DNA of 64,000 bases from GWF2-50-93 sp049297395 (GCA_049297395.1 JBAQUG010000221.1:1-64000); one strand, 5' to 3'; positions 1 to 8,982 are shown, numbered from the stretch's first letter. Translations and numbers: made by a program. Notes: generated from the sequence alone by a model not told the origin.

Positions 1-46
1 ACTATTTGATAGTTTGATCCTACCTTGTTTTGCAGGCAAACCGATC

Positions 47-118
47 AAGTATGACGGTTTCGCTGAAACCGTCTCGAGGCGTCCCGAGGCTGTTTTGGGC
101 GCTCGGGACGCCATACTT
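47..118. repeat. Branched palindromic element (outer stem plus two hairpins)
   Basis: An outer stem AAGTATG (47-53) pairs with CATACTT (112-118) and encloses two perfect hairpins: GACGGTTTC/GAAACCGTC (53-73, loop GCT) and GGCGTCCCGAG/CTCGGGACGCC (78-112). The outer stem shares base 53 and base 112 with the inner hairpins, so the folds compete slightly. The element lies downstream of the 3' end of the DeoR gene. No coding potential is seen in 1-160. The same outer-stem-plus-hairpins design recurs at 36360, 37260 and 43371. Confidence 0.6.
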
Positions 119-160
119 CGGTAAAAAACGATACAAGCCCAAGTAAGACTGACGCATTAC

Positions 161-208
161 TACGTATTCAGTAAACTATGTCGTTTACTTAGTAAATATT
201 CACTAAAC
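161..208. repeat. Degenerate 41-bp palindrome (class B half joined to class A half)
   Basis: TACGTATTCAGTAAAC (161-176), loop TATGTC, then GTTTAC matches the class B palindrome found at 18638 and 43577. It is followed directly by GTAAATATTCACT (192-204), the left arm of the class A palindrome at 36954. The stop codon of the DeoR gene lies inside it, so it forms the 3' end of that transcript. Confidence 0.5.
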
Positions 209-958
209 CATTATCTTCTCAATCCTGATCTTCGAGAGGGATATCTTTGATTCTATGCTGGAATCGGTAATAAGGGTATCGATCTTGTCCAGGCCGCAGA
301 CTTTGACAAGGCCTTGCTTGCCGATCTTGCTGTGGTCGGCTATGATGACCGTCCTGTCGGAATTGTTTATCATGACCCTTTCCATGTCTACGACAAGCTC
401 GCTGTTGTTGTAGATGCCGTTCTCATCAATTCCGCTGACCGACAGGAATGCCAGGTTGGCGTGGTATTGTGCAAGGCTGCTCTGCGCATTGGGCCCTAGG
501 AGGATTCCTGATTTCGCGTATAGGAATCCTCCGGTAAGATAAATCTCCCAGCCAGCTTCTGATTTCTTTTCTTCAAGTGCGGACGCAAGCCTTATTGAGT
601 TTGTTATTATCCTGATATTGATGTCTGGAAGGTAGGAAGCCATGTGAAAGGTGGTGGTTCCGCCGTCAATGAAAACCACGTCTCCTGGGCTGATCATGGA
701 AGCTGCGGATTTCGCAATCGCCTCCTTCTCTGCAAAATATGTTGACTCCCTGTCGGAAAATGGAAGAACGGCGGCATTTTTCCTGGATCTTACCCCTCCT
801 CTGACCTTCAGCACCTGATCCGATTCGGAAAGCTCCATGAAATCCCTGCGTATGGTCGCCGGACTCGACTTGAACAGCTTGACCGCCTCCTCGACGGAAA
901 GATAGTCTCCGCCTGAAAGGCACTCCATTATTTTTTCCTGTCTCTGTTTCTGCAACAT
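203..958 (-). CDS. DeoR-family transcriptional regulator
   Basis: A 251-residue protein of normal DeoR-family length. Residues 1-57 form the N-terminal HTH with the family's recognition-helix pattern SSPATIRRDFMEL. Residues 75-235 match the DeoR C-terminal sensor domain, with the phosphate/sugar-binding GGTTTFHMA segment near residue 99. Family members usually repress sugar or polyol catabolic genes and are released by a phosphorylated intermediate. It is divergent from the etf/dehydrogenase/aldolase operon across a 243-bp spacer, so it is the obvious candidate regulator of that operon. The ligand is not predictable, although the downstream aldolase would fit a sugar phosphate. Confidence 0.9.
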   Translation of the reverse strand: MLQKQRQEKIMECLSGGDYLSVEEAVKLFKSSPATIRRDFMELSESDQVLKVRGGVRSRKNAAVLPFSDRESTYFAEKEAIAKSAASMISPGDVVFIDGGTTTFHMASYLPDINIRIITNSIRLASALEEKKSEAGWEIYLTGGFLYAKSGILLGPNAQSSLAQYHANLAFLSVSGIDENGIYNNSELVVDMERVMINNSDRTVIIADHSKIGKQGLVKVCGLDKIDTLITDSSIESKISLSKIRIEKIMV

Positions 959-1201
959 TATAAATTTTATCCAAAATTTATATTAATCATATCCAATCAT
1001 TTCGTTATTTGACTATTTTCTATCTTATTTATAAATTTTCAAGTACGCTTGAAAATTTATTATGATTATTTATGATTACTATTGACTATTTATGATTTAA
1101 CGATAGATTCGTCTGGAAAACGAATACCATGATTGAAGAATATTTTAATCCGATGTTCATTGTCAGGTGTATGATCAATCAATAACATAAACAGGTTTTC
1201 A
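959..1201. promoter_or_regulatory. Divergent control region DeoR / etf operon
   Basis: AT-rich spacer. It holds a perfect palindrome at 1031-1060 (arm ATAAATTTTCAAG, loop TACG, reverse complement) and three direct repeats of TATGATT at 1061, 1071 and 1091. AATCAT-type copies lie at about 985-1000. Repeats of this kind around divergent starts would fit DeoR operators, but this is inference. The palindrome belongs to the ATAAATTTT family seen at 4537, 8039, 22844, 23977 and 32714. Confidence 0.5.
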
Positions 1202-1999
1202 ATGCGAATAATAGTTCCGATAAAGCAGGTACCGGAGACCAAGTCCGTCAAGATGGACGAGAAGACCGGCACGGTCATAAGAGATGGGGTCGAGTCGATA
1301 ATAAATCCTCTTGATCTCTATGCGATCGAGATTGCGGTACAGCTGAAGGAAAGCAACGGTGGAGAAGTCATCGCCATCTCCATGGGCCCGCCAAAGGCTA
1401 TTGAAGCCCTCAGGGAATCGATCGCAATGGGCGTTGATTCAGCTGTGCTTGTCAGCGACAGGGCGTTCGCAGGATCCGATACCTGGGCTACAAGCTACGT
1501 TCTCGCGGAGGCCATAAGAAAAATCGGCGATTACGATCTTATCATCTGCGGTGAACGCGCGACTGACGGCGATACCGGACAGGTCGGGCCGGAAATCGCT
1601 TCGTATCTTCAGTTGCCGGTTGTCTCCTACGTAAACAAAGTCAATAAAATAGTGAATGGTGTCATTGGCACCCACAGGCTTGTCGAGGAAGGCTCTGAAA
1701 TGCTTGAATCTGAAATGCCGTGCCTCCTGACTGTCGTCAAGGAGGTCAGCGATCCGCGTCTTCCAACCCTCCGTGGTAAACAGAAGGCAAGGAAGGCGGT
1801 TATTCCGGTGTGTGGGATAAAAGATCTCAATCTTGATTCTAAGAAGGTCGGCCTTGCAGGATCTCCGACAAAGGTCGTCAAGATTTTCAGGCCTAAAGTT
1901 GCAAGGGAATGCGAGAAGATCATCGCCCGCGACGAGGATAAGATCAAGGAAGCAGTCGGGAAGCTCGAAGCATTCCTGAAAAAGAAGGAAATATTATGA
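1202..1999 (+). CDS. etfB: Electron transfer flavoprotein, beta subunit
   Basis: A 265-residue EtfB. The N-terminus MRIIVPIKQVPETK is the standard EtfB opening, and the family signature region is at residues 117-140 (GERATDGDTGQVGPEIA), where the subunit binds AMP or a second FAD. It overlaps etfA by 4 bp (ATGA), so the two subunits are translationally coupled. With EtfA it should carry electrons from the FAD-linked dehydrogenase encoded next to it, either to quinone or to another redox partner. First gene of the 1202-8777 operon. Confidence 0.95.
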   Translation: MRIIVPIKQVPETKSVKMDEKTGTVIRDGVESIINPLDLYAIEIAVQLKESNGGEVIAISMGPPKAIEALRESIAMGVDSAVLVSDRAFAGSDTWATSYVLAEAIRKIGDYDLIICGERATDGDTGQVGPEIASYLQLPVVSYVNKVNKIVNGVIGTHRLVEEGSEMLESEMPCLLTVVKEVSDPRLPTLRGKQKARKAVIPVCGIKDLNLDSKKVGLAGSPTKVVKIFRPKVARECEKIIARDEDKIKEAVGKLEAFLKKKEIL

Positions 2000-3009
2000 A
2001 CTGTTCAGATGTCTGGATATTGGCGGAGCAGGAGGGAGGGGAGATCCTGCGGATTTCGCATGAACTGATAACCCGTGGGATAGCACTTTCCCAGAAACGG
2101 GGCTGCAAGCTCTGTGCTATGGTATTCGGCAACAACATAAATGAAGCTGATCTACAGGATCTCATTGACAGGGGCGTTGATAAGGTTGTCGCCGTGGAAG
2201 CACCGGAACTGCAGCATTTCCTCATAGAACCCTATTCCGCATGCATGCACGATATCCTTTCAAAGTACAAACCCGAGATCATTCTCGGTGGCGCGACATC
2301 CACAGGCAGAACTCTTCTTCCGTATGTTGCGATGTCCGCATATACCGGACTTACAGCCGACTGCACTGGACTTGATATAGAAGAGGGAACTAACAATCTC
2401 CTGCAGACGCGTCCGGCAATCGGCGGAAACATTATGGCTACGATCAAGACTCCTGATTTCCGTCCTCAGATGTCTACCGTACGTCCTCGTTCGACAAAAC
2501 CCGCTCCTGTACTGCAAAAAGGCAGGAAAGGCGAAATAGTCAGGATAAAACCCGACAGCAAATTATTGAACAGCAGGATAACTAGGACTGGATTCATTCC
2601 TAACGAAGAAGAACAGTCGCTTCATGAAGCTGAAATTGTCGTGGTCGCCGGACGTGGAATCAAGAAGGTGGAGAATGTCCAGCTCATCAGAGAACTTGCT
2701 AACGCGCTCGGTGGAACTCTTGCTGCTACAAGGGATGTAGTTGACAGGGGATGGATGAGCTATCCGCACCAGGTTGGTCTCAGTGGCAAGACAATAAGCC
2801 CGAAACTTTATGTCGGAGTCGGAGTTTCAGGCGCAATCCAGCACCTTGCCGGAATGCAGACTTCCGAGACAATCATTGCCATAAACAGCGATCCGGAGGC
2901 TCAGATTTTCAAGGTGGCTGACTTTGGAATCGTAGGAGATCTCTTTGAAATAGTACCGGCCCTGACAAAGAAAATTAAAGACGGGAAATTGAGTTTTGAA
3001 AAAGCATGA
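1996..3009 (+). CDS. etfA: Electron transfer flavoprotein, alpha subunit
   Basis: A 337-residue EtfA. The C-terminal FAD-binding domain (about residues 200-330) is well conserved, including QVGLSGKTISPKLYVGVGVS and the SGAIQH and DFGIVGD segments. The N-terminal part starts directly with the EtfA fold: no cysteine-rich ferredoxin domain precedes it, unlike the alpha subunit of the lactate dehydrogenase/Etf complex of Acetobacterium woodii (family knowledge). It is coupled to etfB by a 4-bp overlap, and glcD-type dehydrogenase follows after 109 bp. Confidence 0.95.
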   Translation: MNCSDVWILAEQEGGEILRISHELITRGIALSQKRGCKLCAMVFGNNINEADLQDLIDRGVDKVVAVEAPELQHFLIEPYSACMHDILSKYKPEIILGGATSTGRTLLPYVAMSAYTGLTADCTGLDIEEGTNNLLQTRPAIGGNIMATIKTPDFRPQMSTVRPRSTKPAPVLQKGRKGEIVRIKPDSKLLNSRITRTGFIPNEEEQSLHEAEIVVVAGRGIKKVENVQLIRELANALGGTLAATRDVVDRGWMSYPHQVGLSGKTISPKLYVGVGVSGAIQHLAGMQTSETIIAINSDPEAQIFKVADFGIVGDLFEIVPALTKKIKDGKLSFEKA

Positions 3010-3020
3010 ACACAGGAACA

Positions 3021-3086
3021 TGCCTTACGGCATTAACTACGAACAAATTCAATTCGTATTCGTTTGTAGTTAAGCTCGTAAGAGCT
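3021..3086. repeat. Cluster of three hairpins between etfA and the dehydrogenase gene
   Basis: Three adjacent inverted repeats: TGCC/GGCA (3021-3032, loop TTAC), TTAACTAC/GTAGTTAA (3033-3073) and AGCTC/GAGCT (3073-3086, loop GTAA). There is no U-tract after the last stem, so a processing or attenuation role inside the operon is as likely as termination. Confidence 0.5.
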
Positions 3087-3118
3087 GTTCTTCATTCTCA
3101 TAATTCAGGAGTTTATCG

Positions 3119-4540
3119 ATGACAAAATATAATCCGGTTACAGATAAGATAGTGGACGAGTTGAAGAAGATCGTCGGCGAAAAACATGTTATTTTCAAGG
3201 ACACGGAAAAACTTGAACCGTATTCACATGATGAGATACCCGGCAAAGATTACGCGCACATGCCGGAAGTCGTGGTTCGACCGCGCACTAAGGAGGAAAT
3301 CTCATCCATAATGAAACTGGCGAACAGGGAAATGATTCCTGTGACACCGCGTGGTGCCGGTTCCGGACTTTCAGGCGGTGCCGTTCCAATCAAAGGGGGA
3401 ATCCTCCTCTCCGTTGACAGGATGAACAGCATTCTCGAGATAGACCGGGAAAACCTAATGATAGTCGTCGAACCAGGTGTAATTGCAAATGAGATCAACG
3501 AAGCTATCAGGGAGTTCGGGCTTTTCTATGCCGGATATCCCATGAGTCTTGAGACCTGTTTCATCGGGGGAAATGTTGCCGAGAACGCAGGTGGTGGCAA
3601 AGCTGTAAAATATGGCGTTACTTCAAGGTATGTCCTCGGACTTGAAACCGTCATGCCGACAGGTGAAATAGTCGAATTCGGCGGAAAGCTTGTGAAGGAC
3701 GTGACCGGTTATAACATGGTCCAGCTCATGATTGGTTCGGAAGGGACACTTGGTCTTTTCACCAAAATAGTTTTGAAGCTCGTACCACTTCCGAAAGCAC
3801 AGGTGGATCTGCTATGCCTGTTCAAGAGTTCGGAAGAGGCAATTGCCGCAGTTCCGAAGATCATGACGACAGCTGGGATAACTCCAACATCCATCGAATA
3901 CATGGACAAGGATTCAGTACAGGCGGCCTGCGAATATCTAAATGAGAACATTCCCTACAAGCAGGCCGGCGCAATGCTGCTTATCACAGTTGATGGATCC
4001 GACAAGGAACAGGTCGAGAGGGATTACGAGCTTGTCGGGGAACTCTGCATCAGGGAAGGAGCAATTGAGGTTTATGTCGCCGACAATCCCACGACTTCTG
4101 AAAGGATATGGAAGGTGAGGAGGAACATTCCCGAGGCGTTCAGCGTTTTTTCCAAGAGGCAGAGCGGCGAAGACATTGTCGTACCTCCTGCGTCGATCCC
4201 TAAAATTGTCACCGAATTCAAAAAACTCTCTGAAAAGTTCGGGATTGTGATTCCATGTTATGGACATGCCGGAGATGGAAACCTGCACTCCAGGATATCC
4301 CCTCCTCCAGATTGGTCCGATAAGAAATGGAAGGAAACCCTCCCTCTGATTCTTGAAGAACTCTACAAAGTCACATCCAGCCTCGGCGGCAGGATTTCAG
4401 GTGAGCACGGGATAGGCCACAAGAGGAAGAAATACATGAGGACAGTCGTTTCTGAAGAATATATGAACGTGATAAAATCGATCAAGAAAGCCCTGGATCC
4501 GAATTGTATACTTAATCCGGGGAAGATCTTCGATCTATAA
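3119..4540 (+). CDS. FAD-linked 2-hydroxyacid dehydrogenase (GlcD / D-lactate dehydrogenase family)
   Basis: A 473-residue VAO-type flavoprotein. The FAD-binding PCMH domain is at about residues 45-225 with PRGAGSGLSGGAVP and VAENAGGGKAVKYG. The FAD-oxidase C-terminal domain is at about 225-470, with CYGHAGDGNLH and SGEHGIGHKRKKYM contributing the usual metal/active-site histidines. Family members oxidise D-lactate, glycolate or related 2-hydroxyacids to 2-oxoacids. Placement directly after etfBA, as in lactate dehydrogenase/Etf clusters, suggests electrons leave through ETF. The exact substrate is unknown; context favours lactate or glycolate from aldol cleavage. Confidence 0.9.
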   Translation: MTKYNPVTDKIVDELKKIVGEKHVIFKDTEKLEPYSHDEIPGKDYAHMPEVVVRPRTKEEISSIMKLANREMIPVTPRGAGSGLSGGAVPIKGGILLSVDRMNSILEIDRENLMIVVEPGVIANEINEAIREFGLFYAGYPMSLETCFIGGNVAENAGGGKAVKYGVTSRYVLGLETVMPTGEIVEFGGKLVKDVTGYNMVQLMIGSEGTLGLFTKIVLKLVPLPKAQVDLLCLFKSSEEAIAAVPKIMTTAGITPTSIEYMDKDSVQAACEYLNENIPYKQAGAMLLITVDGSDKEQVERDYELVGELCIREGAIEVYVADNPTTSERIWKVRRNIPEAFSVFSKRQSGEDIVVPPASIPKIVTEFKKLSEKFGIVIPCYGHAGDGNLHSRISPPPDWSDKKWKETLPLILEELYKVTSSLGGRISGEHGIGHKRKKYMRTVVSEEYMNVIKSIKKALDPNCILNPGKIFDL

Positions 4541-4564
4541 ATTTTTCCGGACGGAAAAATTTAT
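4537..4564. repeat. ATAAATTTT-family palindrome
   Basis: Perfect 13-bp arms ATAAATTTTTCCG (4537-4549) and the reverse complement (4552-4564), loop GA. It overlaps the stop codon of the dehydrogenase gene and ends 33 bp before the next start. Confidence 0.7.
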
Positions 4565-4597
4565 TACCTTGGAAAAGTATAAATGGAGATATAGAAA

Positions 4598-5635
4598 ATG
4601 AAAGCAATGCAGTTAACTGGGATACGGCAGATGGAGATGAGGGAAGTTCCTGGCCCCGGGATAAAGAATCCGACGGATGTCCTCATAAGGATGAAGATTG
4701 TAGGAGTATGCGGATCTGATGTGCATTACTATGTCGGAGGAAAAATAGGAAGCCAGGTCGTCGAATATCCGTTTACTGTCGGACATGAAGGAGCAGGCAT
4801 CGTTGAAAAAACAGGGTCTGCCGTCAAAAATGTGAAACCCGGCGACAGGATAGCCATAGAGCCTGCCATGTCATGTTGGGTTTGTGATCAGTGCAAGGCT
4901 GGACGTCCTCACACATGCAGGAAGCTCCGTTTCCTTGGATGTCCGAAACAGGCCGATGGATGCCTTTCCGAATATCTTGTCATGCCAGCGGAATGCTGTT
5001 TCAAGATAAAGGAGTCGATGTCATTTGAGGAAGCAGCAATTTCAGAACCTCTGGCGATAGGGGTATATGCAGTCAGACAGTCAATTCCTATGAAAGGTGC
5101 GAAGATCGCAATTCTCGGTGCAGGTCCGATAGGGCTGAGCGTTCTTCTTCCGGCTAAGGCGCAAGGTGCCGAGAGAATCTATATGACAGACAAGATCGAC
5201 GGTAGGCTCCAGCTTGCGGAAAAGATGGGCGCGGACCGGACTGGTAATCCAGTCAAGGACGACATCGTAAAGACAATCACCAAGGAGGAACCTCTTCTCG
5301 TTGATGCTGTCTTTGAATGCTGTGGTCAGCAGGAGGCGTTAGAACAGGCCGTCGAAATCGTCAAGCCCGGCGGCAAGATCATGCTTATTGGCATACCCCC
5401 ATCTATGAAATACTGGTCCCTGAACGTCGATCTTGCGCGCAGGAAGGAAATCTGCATCCAGAACGTCAGACGCCAGAACCATTGCGTTCAACCGGCGCTT
5501 GACATGATAGACAGTAACTTGTTCGATGCCAATAAGATGGTGACACACAGGTTCAAGTTCGAGGACACCAAGAAAGCGTTTGATCTTGTAGCCGAGTACA
5601 AGGACGGCGTCGTAAAGGCCATGGTTGAAATATGA
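4598..5635 (+). CDS. Zinc-dependent medium-chain alcohol dehydrogenase (sorbitol/L-iditol dehydrogenase-like)
   Basis: A 345-residue MDR protein. Catalytic zinc ligands are in GVCGSDVHYY and GHEGAG. The structural-zinc loop is present as CWVCDQCKAGRPHTC at about residues 93-107. The Rossmann glycine motif is ILGAGPIG. Closest in pattern to polyol dehydrogenases that oxidise secondary alcohols of sugars with NAD. The final codon overlaps the next gene by 4 bp. It should act in the cytoplasm on a polyol or hydroxy-sugar intermediate of this operon; the substrate is not readable from sequence. Confidence 0.88.
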   Translation: MKAMQLTGIRQMEMREVPGPGIKNPTDVLIRMKIVGVCGSDVHYYVGGKIGSQVVEYPFTVGHEGAGIVEKTGSAVKNVKPGDRIAIEPAMSCWVCDQCKAGRPHTCRKLRFLGCPKQADGCLSEYLVMPAECCFKIKESMSFEEAAISEPLAIGVYAVRQSIPMKGAKIAILGAGPIGLSVLLPAKAQGAERIYMTDKIDGRLQLAEKMGADRTGNPVKDDIVKTITKEEPLLVDAVFECCGQQEALEQAVEIVKPGGKIMLIGIPPSMKYWSLNVDLARRKEICIQNVRRQNHCVQPALDMIDSNLFDANKMVTHRFKFEDTKKAFDLVAEYKDGVVKAMVEI

Positions 5636-6993
5636 AGGACATATTCAATCTTAAAGAAAAGCTGAACTCCTTCGACTTGAAGGAACGGCAGCAGGCGCTC
5701 CACCAGTTGGCGGGCATATGTTCGGGTCCGGAAAAGAAGTGCGATAATGTAAACATGCATGTTCACAGCTTCTTCTCATATAATGCAGAAGGCTGGTCCC
5801 CTGCCCGGATAGCCTGGGAGGCCTATGAAAAAGGTCTTTATGCCGCCGCCATCATAGATTTTGATGTTCTTGACGGCATGCTGGAGTTCTATGAAGCCGG
5901 AGAAGTTCTCGGCATCAGGACGAATGTTGGAATAGAAACTCGTGCTTACCTCAAGGAATATTCCGACAGGGAGATAGATTCTCCTGGAGAACCGGGTGTC
6001 AGCTATGTCGGCGGATCAGGATTCACAAGGGTGTTGCCGAAAACCTTCCTGCAGTCTGCGAAACTCGCAGAATACAGGAAGACCGCCAGGGACAGGAACA
6101 TCGCGCTCATATCCAGGATAAATCCGAATGTCCCCGAGATTGCAATTGACTATGAAAATGACGTTCTTCCGCTGAGTCCATCGGATTCAGCTACAGAACG
6201 CCATATCGTTTCCGCTTATCTCCGAAAAGCGGAAACTGTCTTCCAGGATAAACTCAGTCTAATAAATTTTCTGTCTCAAACCATAGGGAAATCTCAAAAA
6301 GAGACAGAAAATTTGCTCGCGACCAGAACTACCCTCGAAGAAGACCTCCGTGCGAAATTCGCAAAACGGGGAGGATTCGGATATGTGCAGCCTGCATCGA
6401 CGACCTTCCCAAAGGTGGAAGAATTCTTTGCATGGGTGAAATCCTGCGGCGCGATTCCGATGGAATCCTGGCTTGACGGTACAAGTGCAGGCGAATCCAA
6501 TCCGAAGGAACTTCTCGAACTTTCCGTGTCAAAGGGAGCCGCCGCATTGAACCTGATTCCCGACCGCAACTGGAACATCAAGGATCCGGAGACCAGGGAA
6601 AAGAAGATATCGAATCTCAGGGAGATCATAAAAGTCGCTGATTCAATGAATCTTCCATTGAACATCGGAACGGAAATGAACAAGAGAGGACAGCCATTCT
6701 GCGATGACTTGAACGGAACTGTCCTCAAGGAATTCAAGGGAACATTCCTAAAGGGTGCAAGGATATTGGTCGGACATTCAATCCTTGCGAGATTCGCAGA
6801 TTTCACTTATCTGGGAAGCAAGGCGGAAAATATTTTCGGAACTAGAACATCTGATAAAAACAAGTTCTTTGAATCTGTCGGGGGTCTTCCTCCGGTGACA
6901 AAATGTATCGCAGACAAGTTGAGGACTGCCGGAGAAGAAAAAGCCTACTCAATGATTTATGAGTCGTCTAGAAATGGGAAATGGATGATCTAA
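5632..6993 (+). CDS. PHP-domain protein, metal-dependent hydrolase-like
   Basis: A 453-residue protein. At residues 39-55 it has the PHP opening MHVHSFFSYNAEG (metal-binding HxH), followed by AIIDFDVLDG, and ends with a TIM-barrel-like half (NIGTEMNKRG, ARILVGHSILARF near residues 345-390). PHP proteins hydrolyse phosphoester bonds, but members of this size found in sugar operons are mostly uncharacterised. Overlap with the upstream dehydrogenase (ATGA) shows it belongs to the same pathway. I can support the fold but not the reaction. Confidence 0.7.
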   Translation: MKDIFNLKEKLNSFDLKERQQALHQLAGICSGPEKKCDNVNMHVHSFFSYNAEGWSPARIAWEAYEKGLYAAAIIDFDVLDGMLEFYEAGEVLGIRTNVGIETRAYLKEYSDREIDSPGEPGVSYVGGSGFTRVLPKTFLQSAKLAEYRKTARDRNIALISRINPNVPEIAIDYENDVLPLSPSDSATERHIVSAYLRKAETVFQDKLSLINFLSQTIGKSQKETENLLATRTTLEEDLRAKFAKRGGFGYVQPASTTFPKVEEFFAWVKSCGAIPMESWLDGTSAGESNPKELLELSVSKGAAALNLIPDRNWNIKDPETREKKISNLREIIKVADSMNLPLNIGTEMNKRGQPFCDDLNGTVLKEFKGTFLKGARILVGHSILARFADFTYLGSKAENIFGTRTSDKNKFFESVGGLPPVTKCIADKLRTAGEEKAYSMIYESSRNGKWMI

Positions 6994-7003
6994 GGAGTTA
7001 TTA

Positions 7004-8065
7004 ATGAAAGCTGCTGTTATTAAAAAGCCGGGAATAATTGTTGTCGAAGACGTTGCGACTCCGAAGCCGGTTGACGGGGAAGTGTTGCTGAAGGTCGAGG
7101 CATGTGCTCTTTGCGGTACCGACCAGAGAGTTTTAAAAGGCGAAAAACATGTGGACGTTCCTATAGTCGGACATGAGATAACTGGAACAGTCGTTGAATC
7201 AGGCAAAGGTGTGAAAGGGATCAGGAATGGTGAGCGATATGCTGTTCAGACAGTGATCGGTTGCGGAGGATGCCCCCTTTGCAGGATTCATCAGGAAAAT
7301 CTCTGTGAAAAGGGATTCAAGGCGATAGGATACCAGTGGAACGGCGGGTTCGCTGAATACATGATCATGCCGAAGGTTGGAGTAGATCAGGGATGCCTCA
7401 TACCGATATCCAAGAAGATGTCTGCCGAAGCCGGAACCCTCATTGAACCGTTGAGCTGCTGTGTCAATGGAATGAGGTGCATACCTTTTGAGAACGGCGG
7501 ACACGTCGTCGTCTTCGGCGGTGGGATAATCGGAGTTCTGAATGCTCTCGTCGCGAAGGCTCGTGGAGCAAAGGAAGTCACAATCATGGACGTCTCGCAG
7601 GAGCGTCTGGAGCTCCACAGGAAGCTGAAGCTTCCATTCGACAATCTTGTGAATACCGCAAAGATAAATCCGGTCGAATGGGTAAAGCAGAAGACAGGCG
7701 GACGTGGAGTTGATGCTGTCGTTGTCGCGGCATCTGTGAAATCGATAGTTCCCCTCGGATTCAAGATTCTGTCAAGATCAGGGCATCTTTCGATCTTCGC
7801 AGGGATGCCGAAATCGGATCCCGTCGAACAGATAGATCTGAATCTCATCCATTATCTCGAACTGCATGTCCACGGGGCGAACAGTTCCGTACAGAAGGAT
7901 TATCTTGAAGCAAGAGATCTTATTGAATCCGGGAAAATCAATGCCGACGCGCTTGTCACTCACAAATTCGGGCTTGACGATTTCAACAAGGCTGTGGAAG
8001 TTCAGGGCAATCCTGCTTCTGGAGCCATGAAGGTAGTAATAAAATTTTCGGAGAAAATTTTATAA
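7004..8065 (+). CDS. Second zinc-dependent alcohol dehydrogenase
   Basis: A 353-residue MDR dehydrogenase, distinct from the one at 4598. Catalytic zinc residues are in CALCGTDQR and GHEITG. The structural-zinc cysteines are CGGCPLCRIHQENLC (about residues 85-99). The nucleotide-binding loop is VFGGGIIG. The family oxidises primary or secondary alcohols or polyols with NAD(P). Its last codons form the left half of an AT-rich palindrome, and the stop is one base before the aldolase start, so the two are co-translated. The substrate is unknown. Confidence 0.88.
   Translation: MKAAVIKKPGIIVVEDVATPKPVDGEVLLKVEACALCGTDQRVLKGEKHVDVPIVGHEITGTVVESGKGVKGIRNGERYAVQTVIGCGGCPLCRIHQENLCEKGFKAIGYQWNGGFAEYMIMPKVGVDQGCLIPISKKMSAEAGTLIEPLSCCVNGMRCIPFENGGHVVVFGGGIIGVLNALVAKARGAKEVTIMDVSQERLELHRKLKLPFDNLVNTAKINPVEWVKQKTGGRGVDAVVVAASVKSIVPLGFKILSRSGHLSIFAGMPKSDPVEQIDLNLIHYLELHVHGANSSVQKDYLEARDLIESGKINADALVTHKFGLDDFNKAVEVQGNPASGAMKVVIKFSEKIL
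8039..8063. repeat. ATAAATTTT-family palindrome inside a gene end
   Basis: Arms ATAAAATTTTC (8039-8049) and reverse complement (8053-8063), loop GGA. It is fully inside the last codons of the dehydrogenase and ends 3 bp before the aldolase start, so it cannot act as a simple terminator without removing the aldolase mRNA. Confidence 0.7.
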
Positions 8066-8066
8066 A

Positions 8067-8777
8067 ATGAAACTATCAACGAAATACCAGAAGGAAGTGT
8101 CTTTGTTCGTAAAAGTCTGCGGAAGGCTTGCGAAGAACATGTATGTAACCGCGTTCGGTGGAAATCTCGCCTGGAAACTGGAGGATGATGTCATTCTCAT
8201 AACGCCGACACAGATGAACAAGGGCGATATAACAGATGAGGACGTTGTCTTCATAAACCGCAGGGGAGACACTATCGAGGGTAAAAGGAAGCCAACTGGT
8301 GAAAAACCGATGTACCTGAAATTTTTCGAGGACCGAACAGACATCGTGTCGGTCCTTCACTGTCATCCACCGTGTGTCTGCGCTTTTGCGATCATGAAGG
8401 GAAAGAACTATCTGATGCGGCCGTATTATCCGGAAACAACGACGGAAGTCGGTCCGGTACCGGTTGTCCCGTATGCAGAACCTCTTACCCAGCAGCTTGC
8501 CGCGAACTTCTCGCCGTTCCTGAAGAAGTACAATAGTTTCATCATGGAGAACCATGGGCTGGTGACAATGACAAGAGGAGACATCTACTGGACGCTTTTG
8601 ACGGTCGAACTTCTGGAAAGCTCGGCAAATTCCATGTTGAAAGGGATTTCCACCGGAAGTCTGAAGGAACTCGATAAGAAGGCGGTCAAAAACCTCGGGA
8701 ACGTGATGTGTACTAGGGATTTACCTCTCTTCGGCGCGCCTGGGATAAACAAATCCCTGGAGGGAATGTATTTCTGA
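8067..8777 (+). CDS. Class II aldolase/adducin-family protein
   Basis: A 236-residue protein of normal length for the L-fuculose-phosphate / L-ribulose-phosphate aldolase superfamily. Zinc-binding histidines are visible in VLHCHPP (about residue 94) and MENHGLVT (about residue 155). Members cleave or epimerise sugar phosphates, giving dihydroxyacetone phosphate plus an aldehyde such as lactaldehyde. That product, oxidised by the operon's dehydrogenases to lactate, would feed the FAD-linked hydroxyacid dehydrogenase and ETF; this pathway is inference. Last gene of the operon; a hairpin with a short T-run lies 85 bp downstream. Confidence 0.85.
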   Translation: MKLSTKYQKEVSLFVKVCGRLAKNMYVTAFGGNLAWKLEDDVILITPTQMNKGDITDEDVVFINRRGDTIEGKRKPTGEKPMYLKFFEDRTDIVSVLHCHPPCVCAFAIMKGKNYLMRPYYPETTTEVGPVPVVPYAEPLTQQLAANFSPFLKKYNSFIMENHGLVTMTRGDIYWTLLTVELLESSANSMLKGISTGSLKELDKKAVKNLGNVMCTRDLPLFGAPGINKSLEGMYF

Positions 8778-8861
8778 TTGTGTGAACTATTCACGCAAAT
8801 CACAACAATAATGAACATCATAGTCCAAGAAGGAACCAATATATATTTTCCCAGCTCTTTG

Positions 8862-8884
8862 CCCAGACAGTGTCTGGGTTTTCT
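8862..8884 (+). terminator. Candidate intrinsic terminator of the etf-aldolase operon
   Basis: Perfect stem CCCAGACA (8862-8869), one-base centre G, TGTCTGGG (8871-8878), followed by TTTTCT. The GC-rich stem and T-run fit an intrinsic terminator. The rest of 8778-9235 has no gene I can support. Confidence 0.6.
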
Positions 8885-8982
8885 CCAGATGAACATTCGT
8901 TCGCATGGATACTTGATATAACGCTGCAATATTATAATAAAAAGTTAAATCATGAGTGTAAATCACTGTAATTATCTGTAAT

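Noticed and set aside
1202..3009. etfBA as a nitrogen-fixation fixAB pair
   Set aside because: No fixC or fixX gene follows; the next gene is a GlcD-type hydroxyacid dehydrogenase, pointing to hydroxyacid oxidation.
4537..4564. AT-rich palindrome as an intrinsic terminator
   Set aside because: No U-tract outside the stem, and similar copies sit inside operons directly before start codons.
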